In this document: positions 57,016 through 64,000 of the stretch, in pieces
Numbering within the stretch: the stretch's first letter is position 1
Layout: every line of letters begins with the position of its first letter
Assembly (NCBI GenBank): GCA_020348985.1
Contig: CP070761.1
Location: 1,009,713-1,073,712, forward strand
Source of the DNA: Candidatus Thorarchaeota archaeon
Lineage (GTDB): Archaea > Asgardarchaeota > Thorarchaeia > Thorarchaeales > Thorarchaeaceae
Length of the DNA stretch: 64,000 nucleotides
Direction of reading: 5' to 3'
The notes under the pieces: generated by a model
Told to the model about the DNA's origin: nothing
What the model saw: the letters and a program-made list of their open reading frames with translations, nothing else
Databases searched by the model: none
Program-made: the position numbers and the translations under genes

Positions 57016-60000
57016 TTAGCTCCCTCCCTGCCTAAGCGGACTTGGCCCCAGTTTTTCAACAACTTCTGTGAGTTTCTTGACCGTCTCTGCGTATATGGGA
57101 CCTTCACTTGCGCTTATCTGCGTAAACTGAAGCCTGTCAGTTTCAAGACCCGCTTTCTCGATAATCTTCTTTGCAATCGAGTACCGACGTTCGAAGGTGA
57201 CATTACCATCAACATAATGGCAATCTCCAAAGTGGCATCCCGAAATCCAGACCATGTCCGCCCCCAGTCTGAACGCTTCTAGGATGTGGGTCACGCTGAC
57301 TCGACCGGTACACATCACTCTGATATCTCGAACTGTCGTTGGCTGCTGCAATCTCGCTACGCCAGCTGAGTCTGCACCGGCGTAGGTACACCAGTTGCAC
57401 ATTATCGTAAGAATTCTCAACTGATTGGGGGGGACCTCTTCCAGTGCATTTCGCACTTGGGCCATAATCTGGTCGTCGGTGAAGTGGCGCATTGTGATGG
57501 CCCCTGCCGGGCACCCTGCCGCACACTTACCACAGCCCTGGCACAACACGGCATTGGAAACTGCGTAATCGTGACTACCATCGCCCGGAATGACCTCAAT
57601 GGCATTGTAGGCACAGTTGATCTCACATGTTCCACAGCCAACACAGACCTCTGGGTCCACGACAGACACGATAGCCTCTGCTTTCCTAATGCCCTGAATA
57701 AGTGGGATTAGAGCTCTCATGGCGGCACCTTGACCCTGCACTATGGCCTCTGCTGTAGTCTTGGGTGCGGTTGCGGTTCCTGCTACAAAGACTCCGTCTG
57801 TCTGGAAGTCGACCGGACGAAGCTTAGGATGTGCCTCCATGAAGAATCCTGACATGTTGAGGGAAAGCTTGAACAGCTCAGAGACCTCTTTGTTCTGTTC
57901 CCTAGGAATCATGGCGGTTGCAAGTACAACATGGTCAACATCCAAAAGGAGCTCAGCACCGAGGACCTGGTCTCTGACTTTGACCGACAATGGTTTCTCT
58001 TTCTTTCCTTTCTTGACTTCGGGAGGCGAGTCACCATCGTATCGGATGAAGACCGCACCTTTTCTTCTGGCATCACCGTACCTATCTTCTCCATCGTAGG
58101 ACACTCTGAGGTCTCTGTAAAGGTGGAAGACTCTAGAGTTGGGATTCTTCTCCAATAGCTCTAGTGTATGTGTGACAGCAACAGTACAGCAGATTCCTGA
58201 ACACCAAGTCCTTGAACCTTCGAGTGATTCGTCTTCTCTGGAACCTGCGCAGTGAATAATCGCAAAGGTTTGACCGTCCTCGATTCCCTTTCCGTCAGCA
58301 ATCATGCGATTGAAATCAGAGGCAGTTATTACGTTTGGAATCTTCCCCAGACCAAATAGACCCTTTTCCCTAAGCTCTGTTGCACCGGTGGCAACGATAA
58401 CAACGCCGACCTTGAGCTCATGCTTATCTTTTCCTGACTTCACCACAATGTCGAAGTCCCCGATTGCACCTTTGGCCTCGACAACTTCGGAGTTCAACAG
58501 CAGCTCGATGTTGGGGTACTTCCTGATTCTGCTCTCAAGATCTTTGATAACCTCAGATGTTGATGTCTGGCCAATATTGACGGTACGGAGTTCATGCAAA
58601 AATCCCCCTAGCCAGTTGTCCTTCTCAACCAAGTACACTTTGAAGCCCTTGGCAGCGATTACTTCAGCGGCGGACATTCCGGCTACTCCGGCGCCGATGA
58701 CAAGAACAGTGGGCTCAATCTCTGCCACTGCTTCTTCCTGAGGCTCGAGAAGTGCAGAGCGAGCGACCGCCATCTTGACAAGGTCCATTGCCTTCAGAGT
58801 GGCTTCGTCTTTGGCGCTTTGATGAATCCATGAACAATGCTCTCTGATATTGGCCAGCTCGAACAGATACTTGTTGAGACCTGCTTCTTCGATTGTGGCC
58901 CTGAACAGAGGTTCATGAGTCCTAGGAGTGCAAGACGCGACTACGACTCTAGTCAGGCTATGTTCCTGAATTGCGTCCTTTATCACAACCTGTGCGTCGG
59001 ATGAGCATGAGTAGAGGAGATTCTCTGAGTGAACTACGTGAGGAAGACTAGATGCAAATTCTGTAACTTCCCCAACGTCAACGGTGCCTGCAATATTGGT
59101 GCCGCAAGAACAGACGAAAACCCCGATCCTTGGTTCGCCTGTCATCAATTCCAGGTCAGCTTCAGTCAATGCCTCTGTTGAAGTGGACACCTCGGGTGTT
59201 GCTATATCGAGCGCGGCGAGTGCAGCCGCAGCGCTTCCTTGTGCAACGGCGTCAGGAATGTCCTTTGGTCCTTGAACTGCGCCACACATGTGGATTCCGG
59301 GAACGCCCGTCTCTGAGTAGAGAAGGCTGTCTTGAGCTTGAACGAAGCCGTATTCGTCCTCTTTGAGTCCTAGCATATCATAGAGTTCCTTGTTCTTTGA
59401 CGGAACCATGGCAGGACAAAGGACGACGAGATCATAACGGTCCTCTAGGACTTCGTGCCCTTTTGCATCGCTATGTCTGATGATGAGGTCTCTTGTCTTT
59501 GGGTCTTCGAAGATTTCGCTCGGCAGACCCTTCACATAATTGATCGCATACTCGTTTTCACCGCGTACTAGGAACTCCTCAAACCCCTTCCCAAACGCCC
59601 TCATGTCATTATACAGGATGTCAATCTCAACCTCCGGCGTGTGCTCTTTCGTGATGATTGCCTCTTTAGTAGCATAAGTACAGCAGATTCTAGAGCAGTA
59701 CGCACAGTGCGACACGTCACGCGACCCCACACATTGGATAAACGCAATGTGATGCGGCTCTCTTCCTTCGGACGGCCGCATGACTACGCCTCCTGTCGGA
59801 CCACTCGCAGAGACCATCCTCTCGTACTCAAGCGCCGACACAACATTGGGAAATCGTCCGAAGCCGTATTCTGGAATTGATGAGGGATCGAGAAGGTCGT
59901 AGCCCGTGGCAACGATGATAGAACCGGCATCAATCACAACAGTCTCATCAGCGATGTCGAATATGATGGCCTCTGCTTTGCAGGTCTTGACACACGTCAT

Positions 60001-60477
60001 GCATTCTATGCAATTGTCCATGTCAATCGTTGCTATGTTTGGGACAGCTTGTGGAAACGGAATGTAAGCTGCTTTTCGCATTTTGAGTCCCATATCATAT
60101 TCGTTGGGAACCTCGATTGGACATACTCTCTCACAATCACCGCATCCAGTACACTTCTCTGCATCTACTCTCCGAGTTCGCTTCAGAACCTTGACTTTGA
60201 AGTCACCCTGACTCCCAGAAACTTCAGTGACCTCAGAATATGCCAGAATCTCTATGTTTCGATGGCGTGAACAGTCGACCATCCAAGGACCCTGTATGCA
60301 CATACTACAGTCCAAAGTCGGGAAGGTCTTGTCAAGCTGGGACATATGACCTCCTATTGATGGAAGTCGCTCGACAAGATTCACCTTGACACCCATGTCT
60401 GCAAGATCAAGAGCGGCACGCATTCCAGCTATGCCTGCGCCTATAATGACAACCGGCTTCGTTGCGGATTCTGCCAT
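57016..60477 (-). CDS. Double HdrA-MvhD fusion protein
   Basis: ATG 60477 gives 1153 residues; the frame extends back to 60651 but the leader is implausible. Module one has FAD motif VVIIGAGIAGMRAALDLAD, HdrA cluster TLDCSMCIQGP, and ferredoxins CTGCGDCERVCP and CIECMTCVKTCK. Module two starts at IGVFVCSCGTNIAG (about residue 460), then FAD motif VLVIGAGVAGMSAAEVIA without the following Cys pair. Ferredoxins CVGCGTCEINCA and CQGCGKCAAGCP lead into an MvhD domain: IMCNWCTYAGADSAG, VMCTGRVSVTHILEAF, SGCHFGDCHYVDGN. MvhD passes electrons from a hydrogenase or formate dehydrogenase to HdrA; neither is in the window. Operon with hdrC and hdrB. Confidence 0.93.
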   Translation of the reverse strand: MAESATKPVVIIGAGIAGMRAALDLADMGVKVNLVERLPSIGGHMSQLDKTFPTLDCSMCIQGPWMVDCSRHRNIEILAYSEVTEVSGSQGDFKVKVLKRTRRVDAEKCTGCGDCERVCPIEVPNEYDMGLKMRKAAYIPFPQAVPNIATIDMDNCIECMTCVKTCKAEAIIFDIADETVVIDAGSIIVATGYDLLDPSSIPEYGFGRFPNVVSALEYERMVSASGPTGGVVMRPSEGREPHHIAFIQCVGSRDVSHCAYCSRICCTYATKEAIITKEHTPEVEIDILYNDMRAFGKGFEEFLVRGENEYAINYVKGLPSEIFEDPKTRDLIIRHSDAKGHEVLEDRYDLVVLCPAMVPSKNKELYDMLGLKEDEYGFVQAQDSLLYSETGVPGIHMCGAVQGPKDIPDAVAQGSAAAALAALDIATPEVSTSTEALTEADLELMTGEPRIGVFVCSCGTNIAGTVDVGEVTEFASSLPHVVHSENLLYSCSSDAQVVIKDAIQEHSLTRVVVASCTPRTHEPLFRATIEEAGLNKYLFELANIREHCSWIHQSAKDEATLKAMDLVKMAVARSALLEPQEEAVAEIEPTVLVIGAGVAGMSAAEVIAAKGFKVYLVEKDNWLGGFLHELRTVNIGQTSTSEVIKDLESRIRKYPNIELLLNSEVVEAKGAIGDFDIVVKSGKDKHELKVGVVIVATGATELREKGLFGLGKIPNVITASDFNRMIADGKGIEDGQTFAIIHCAGSREDESLEGSRTWCSGICCTVAVTHTLELLEKNPNSRVFHLYRDLRVSYDGEDRYGDARRKGAVFIRYDGDSPPEVKKGKKEKPLSVKVRDQVLGAELLLDVDHVVLATAMIPREQNKEVSELFKLSLNMSGFFMEAHPKLRPVDFQTDGVFVAGTATAPKTTAEAIVQGQGAAMRALIPLIQGIRKAEAIVSVVDPEVCVGCGTCEINCAYNAIEVIPGDGSHDYAVSNAVLCQGCGKCAAGCPAGAITMRHFTDDQIMAQVRNALEEVPPNQLRILTIMCNWCTYAGADSAGVARLQQPTTVRDIRVMCTGRVSVTHILEAFRLGADMVWISGCHFGDCHYVDGNVTFERRYSIAKKIIEKAGLETDRLQFTQISASEGPIYAETVKKLTEVVEKLGPSPLRQGGS

Positions 60478-60577
60478 ACTTCTGCTCACTCCGGGCCAAC
60501 TCGTCGCTGACACAAATCGTGTGATAAATCGTTTGATGTCACCATAAGCCACGATGTCGCTTAGGCGATAGGATGAA

Positions 60578-60859
60578 TCAGCTCGACAGCTGGGCCTGAA
60601 GTCTTCGGGTTCGGAGTTGGTACAGAATGTCAGCCAACATAATGAGGCCAACTGGAATCATCAGAGTAGGGATCCAAGGATTATACGGGATGGTCACTAC
60701 TGGGAACAAGATTATCCCTCCCGCAAGAAACCAGAAAACGAAAGCAACGATACAAAAGATGATTCTGCGTCGGTCATCTATGACAAGCAATCTGCTCAAA
60801 ACATAGACTGCGACAGCAACTCCATAGAGTATTGGGTCATAGGCTATGATAACAGTCAA
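60578..60859 (-). CDS. Small three-helix membrane protein
   Basis: The 93-residue product has hydrophobic segments at about residues 9-25, 33-55 and 63-82. Basic residues RLLVIDDRRR mark the first inner loop, and the C-terminus is Arg-rich (YQLRTRRLQAQ). No family is apparent. It precedes the giant HdrA-MvhD gene on the same strand with a 100-bp gap, so a shared transcript is possible, but a membrane partner for Hdr cannot be claimed. Confidence 0.62.
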   Translation of the reverse strand: MTVIIAYDPILYGVAVAVYVLSRLLVIDDRRRIIFCIVAFVFWFLAGGIILFPVVTIPYNPWIPTLMIPVGLIMLADILYQLRTRRLQAQLSS

Positions 60860-61005
60860 TCCCGGCCGCCTTCATTGAGTCCACTTGTATAGTCCTGATA
60901 TGAACTTCTTTTCATATTAAGCAGATTACACGCATGGTTGACCACAGCATTTTCCGCTGAAATCACTTGATTCATGATGCAAATCCACAATTTGATTGGA
61001 CCAGT

Positions 61006-62355
61006 CTATCCAGATGTAACTCGTACGTTTTCAACTAATATGGTCGGTGAGACTGCCAATTCTGTGACTTCCACGTCTCCTCCAATTCTGACAATTTGTC
61101 TGAGAAGATCGACCGCATTGATGGAGAATATCGTATTGCTTAGAGGGTGTGCAATCTCACCATTCTCAATAAAGTGACCTTCCATAACAACAGCACTTAG
61201 GTCACCAGAAATACGGTCGGGACGGTCTGCAGAGAATCTGCACAGGACGCCTCTACGAATCTCGGAGATAAGTTCATCCTCCAAACCCTTTCCGGGAGTG
61301 ACCACAAGATTCGTTGAAGAGATACCTGGTTTGTCTCTATACGTATTACGACCTGCGTTGCCGGTGTTGACAACTCCTCCTTTGTTTGCAGTATAAGAAT
61401 CATGCAAGTAGCTCTCAAGAACTCCTTTACGGATCAGCGGGGTTTTACTCGAAGGAGTACCCTCTGCATCAAATGGGCATGAGTATATCCCACCCTCTTT
61501 AAGACCATCATCATATAGCGTCAGTCGATCTGATCCAATTTCGGTTCCTAGATGATCCTGAAGAAAAGACTGCTCACTCTGAACATTCGAGGCTTTCAAG
61601 GCTTCAGCTATGCCCATCTTCAGCAGAAAACCAAACGCTGTGGGAGATAGTACGACTGGCATTGTCCCGCTTTCCATTGGCTTTGCACCGAGCATGCCCA
61701 CTGATCTCTCTCCCGCGGTTCGGCCAATCTCTTCCGAATCGATTCCGGAAACTGAGCAGCTGTGTTGCTCATCGAAGCTATTCGCTTGGTCATGACCAGA
61801 CCTAATGGTGGCATCGAGCTCGAGACTCACAAGCGATGACCGCGCGAAGCAAGCTATCCCAAGCGAATTCGCTATAGCCCTTGAAGTGTCTGTGATTCGA
61901 AGATAGCCTGCAATCTTGGGGTTTCTTCCTTGTAACACATCTTGACATGCAGAAACAGCTCTGAGAATCAACTGTGATGCATCATCAGAGCTAGTGCTCT
62001 CTATCTTTGTATCGAAGAGTCCACGAATATCTGAGAAATGGTCACTCAGTTCAGGTAGACTCAGAAAGTGTTGATCGGGTGTTGCGACTTTGGCAAGACG
62101 AATAGAGGATTCAACGGCATTCAGAACATCTTTGCTATCTAGAGTAGTTACGTACGAATACCCAGTCTTTCTGTCCAAGAATGATCTAAGACCACAACCT
62201 CGATCGTTGTTAAGCGAAACGGACCGAACGATGCTGTCTTCAACTGTAATCTCAATTGATTTCCTGAGTTCGACAAACGCTTCCGCCTGGGTCACACCAT
62301 GCTTTTCTGCATGTTTGACAGCTAGTTCACCGACATTGAGCAACTCGTCTCTCAT
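61006..62355 (-). CDS. tldE: TldE (PmbA)-family protease subunit
   Basis: The 449-residue protein has the TldD/TldE fold but no HExxxH: HAEKHGVTQAEAFVELRKSI at the start, SLNNDRGCGLRSF, GTMPVVLSPTAFGFLLKM and the C-terminal GDLSAVVMEGHFIENGEI. TldE is the non-catalytic partner of TldD. Together they form a metalloprotease that degrades unfolded or leader peptides. The TldD gene is directly upstream, its stop at 62356, one base before this ATG. Length is normal for the family. Confidence 0.9.
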   Translation of the reverse strand: MRDELLNVGELAVKHAEKHGVTQAEAFVELRKSIEITVEDSIVRSVSLNNDRGCGLRSFLDRKTGYSYVTTLDSKDVLNAVESSIRLAKVATPDQHFLSLPELSDHFSDIRGLFDTKIESTSSDDASQLILRAVSACQDVLQGRNPKIAGYLRITDTSRAIANSLGIACFARSSLVSLELDATIRSGHDQANSFDEQHSCSVSGIDSEEIGRTAGERSVGMLGAKPMESGTMPVVLSPTAFGFLLKMGIAEALKASNVQSEQSFLQDHLGTEIGSDRLTLYDDGLKEGGIYSCPFDAEGTPSSKTPLIRKGVLESYLHDSYTANKGGVVNTGNAGRNTYRDKPGISSTNLVVTPGKGLEDELISEIRRGVLCRFSADRPDRISGDLSAVVMEGHFIENGEIAHPLSNTIFSINAVDLLRQIVRIGGDVEVTELAVSPTILVENVRVTSG

Positions 62356-63744
62356 CTAAGCCCCTCCAACATTCATTTCCCGCAAACGTAGAGGAGGTCC
62401 GCCTGAAGTATCTGGAACATGCTGGGCGCTTTTACCGCAGGTCCCTGAATACAAATCTACGTCATTGCCGACAGCATCAATCTTCGAAAGGGTGTCTAGG
62501 TGCAGTCCCACCATTGACGCCCCATGAATCATTTGGCCAAGTTCACCATTCTCGATTTCATAGCCATGTGTAGACCTGAACATGAACTGCCCCTTGTCAG
62601 AAAGGGTATAACCACCCCCGACGCCGCACATCAACAGCCCAGTTTTCATGTCCGATATCATTTCGTCAAGGGTCCAATTGCCTGGTTCTACCAACGTAAC
62701 GCCCATTCTAGGGATTGGTTCGTACATAAAGGACTGAGACCTAGCGGCACCATTTGGCACCATGTCTAGTTGAGAAGAAGTGCCAAGTGTGTGGAGAAGC
62801 TCGTTCAGGATTCCCTTTTTGATGAGAACGCGTTTCTTTGATTTTGTCCCCTCCCAGTCGTACTCAAAAGATCCTCGCAGACCCTTTCTTGTTGGATCAT
62901 CGATGATAGTGATGTCCTCAATGCCAAGTCTTTGCTGGAATTTGTCTATGAAGACCGAGCCCTTCGATGTCCAGTTGTCAGCTTCACAAGCATGGCCAAA
63001 TGCTTCGTGTGCAAGGACACCAGTAAGATCAGGATCAATTATGATGTCCTGGACACCTCCTTTCGACTGCCTGGATTCCAAGAGCTTTGCTGCTAGAGAG
63101 GGTGCCTTTTGGGCTGATTCGAATGCGGCATCTCCAGAGACCACCTCGTATCCACCACTACCACCTAGGACGTCGAAGCCCCTGTGAGAACGGGCGCCCT
63201 TTCTCGCAATTGCGAAAACCTTCAACTGAGGCAATGAGAGACTCATTGCAACCTCTGTGCCGAACGAATTGGCAACAAACACGTCAACAGTCTGTTCGTC
63301 ATATGTTGTACGTGCCCTCACTATTGATTCATCAGTTGTGCTTGAGGTTTCATTCAGTTCCTTGAGAAAACCTACCTTCTCCTCCATTGATACTTCTCTC
63401 AAAGATGTCACAGTGGGATGGCTTGCTTTACCAGTAAATGTCGGTCCCTGCAACTCGAACTGATCTTTGACAGTCTTCGATGTCATTCTAGCAACTTGTG
63501 TCACCAATTTCCCGGCCTCAACCATTCCTCCGATTGTTAGGTCAGATGTTTGGGAGAAAGCCCAAGCGCCACCAAGAAAGGCCCTAAGTCCTGCGCCTCT
63601 GATAAGAGCACTTGACGCCTCCTTGACTTCACCATCAATCACCTCCAATCTGACTAACCTAGTTCTTTCGATCCTGATATCCGCGAATTCTGCACCTTCG
63701 TCCAATATTGTCTTGATGGCTTGAGTCGAGAGTTCTTCGTTCAT
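62356..63744 (-). CDS. tldD: TldD-family metalloprotease
   Basis: The 462-residue protein has the metal site TGVLAHEAFGHACEAD (HExxxH) near residue 254. Also present are the preceding VQDIIIDPDLTG, the later SFEYDWEGTKSKKRVLIKKG and CGVGGGYTLSDKGQFMFRS. It forms the catalytic half of a TldD/TldE protease that removes peptides through a narrow channel. Its ATG overlaps the stop of the next gene upstream by 4 bp, and its end touches the tldE start, so three genes are coupled. Confidence 0.93.
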   Translation of the reverse strand: MNEELSTQAIKTILDEGAEFADIRIERTRLVRLEVIDGEVKEASSALIRGAGLRAFLGGAWAFSQTSDLTIGGMVEAGKLVTQVARMTSKTVKDQFELQGPTFTGKASHPTVTSLREVSMEEKVGFLKELNETSSTTDESIVRARTTYDEQTVDVFVANSFGTEVAMSLSLPQLKVFAIARKGARSHRGFDVLGGSGGYEVVSGDAAFESAQKAPSLAAKLLESRQSKGGVQDIIIDPDLTGVLAHEAFGHACEADNWTSKGSVFIDKFQQRLGIEDITIIDDPTRKGLRGSFEYDWEGTKSKKRVLIKKGILNELLHTLGTSSQLDMVPNGAARSQSFMYEPIPRMGVTLVEPGNWTLDEMISDMKTGLLMCGVGGGYTLSDKGQFMFRSTHGYEIENGELGQMIHGASMVGLHLDTLSKIDAVGNDVDLYSGTCGKSAQHVPDTSGGPPLRLREMNVGGA

Positions 63745-64000
63745 TGAGGAGCCTCCACGTTTTCAAAGAGAATGTCTCTGATTCGTTTGAAGGACTTCAG
63801 GTATTCACTATCACCCACAGAGTATGCGTTTAGCAGCCAATGATACATGGCAGTAACATCGGGGTCCGTAACGTCCTCTCTGACCATGTTTGCGATTTTC
63901 GTTCTCCACTTGTCTTGCATGAGTTCGATTCCTACTCTGAGTTCAATCAGTTCCTTTACCTTGTCGGAGGGGATATCAAGGTTGAATGATTTGAGGGTGC
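63741..64000 (-). CDS. C-terminal fragment of an uncharacterised gene, cut by window edge
   Basis: The frame is open from the window edge to TGA at 63741-63743, giving at least 86 residues without a start in view. The fragment is helical and charged: DKVKELIELRVGIELMQDKW, then REDVTDPDVTAMYHWLLNAY and YLKSFKRIRDILFE. I do not recognise it. The stop overlaps the tldD ATG (ATGA), so it belongs to the TldD/TldE operon, placed first. It has no clear relation to proteases. Confidence 0.6.
   Translation of the reverse strand, partial: TLKSFNLDIPSDKVKELIELRVGIELMQDKWRTKIANMVREDVTDPDVTAMYHWLLNAYSVGDSEYLKSFKRIRDILFENVEAPQ

Noticed and set aside
51877-60477. Selenocysteine codons in the Hdr proteins
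   Set aside because: All cluster positions read as Cys codons and no in-frame TGA occurs inside the three Hdr reading frames.
60478-60651. 58-residue leader for the HdrA-MvhD protein
   Set aside because: The leader is Cys/Ser-rich and unlike HdrA, overlaps the upstream small gene, and ATG 60477 gives the family's normal N-terminus.
1-64000. CRISPR arrays, insertion sequences, rRNA and tRNA genes
   Set aside because: I saw no regularly spaced direct repeats, transposase motifs, rRNA-like stretches or T-loop/acceptor combinations. A computed scan would be more sensitive, so absence is not proven.

Overview
This window is archaeal and most likely from an Asgard archaeon. The strongest marker is a full-length actin (13729-14868), which follows eukaryotic actin through both phosphate loops and the adenosine motif. 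A Thorarchaeia-like member is my guess from gene content; I could not test this. Supporting archaeal features are an exosome/proteasome superoperon (psmA, SBDS, rrp4, rrp41, rrp42, eL43, Brix, pcc1, prefoldin beta, DUF3194), KEOPS subunits, TATA-box promoters with leaderless starts, and heterodisulfide-reductase modules.

Layout. 1-9667, mostly minus strand: a truncated MCM-like protein, an OppD-type ATPase, an orphan DNA methyltransferase, two paralogous winged-helix/iron-sulfur proteins, a NYN-LOTUS protein, and a membrane protein/EEP pair resembling eukaryotic PGAP2IP/CWH43. 9925-15000: small proteins, a zinc-ribbon coiled-coil protein and actin. 15188-18908: a winged-helix CARF-like regulator overlapping an RNase III-like gene, then a SAMHD1-like HD protein and a Cys-rich protein with a primase-large-subunit-like motif. 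18972-24680: a beta-propeller, a nucleotidyltransferase plus CDP-alcohol phosphotransferase pair, and tRNA modification genes (Sua5, Tan1-like THUMP, Cgi121). 24801-34590: histidine degradation (hutI, hutH, hutU) with a DtxR-type regulator, a carotenoid-type oxidoreductase plus ferredoxin, and two tandem-domain Lrp/AsnC regulators. 35164-45611: the superoperon with ECF transporter genes at its distal end. 45800-51790: a Zn/Mn ABC transporter and membrane proteins. 51913-60477: two giant double-HdrA fusions with HdrB and HdrC. 61006-64000: TldE, TldD and a truncated gene.

How the genes work together. HutH, HutU and HutI cover the first three steps from histidine to formiminoglutamate; the last step is not in the window. 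The Hdr proteins look like two electron-bifurcating flavoprotein scaffolds, one carrying its own MvhD domain, with no hydrogenase or formate dehydrogenase here. Sua5, Cgi121 and Pcc1 belong to t6A synthesis.

Most worth a second look: the CARF-like/RNase III-like operon; the PGAP2IP-like pair; the double-HdrA fusions with complementary loss of cysteines; and three genes whose conserved N-termini appear to need AUA or AUC start codons (22158 minus, 28283 plus, possibly 45587 minus). I found no CRISPR array, insertion sequence, rRNA or tRNA.
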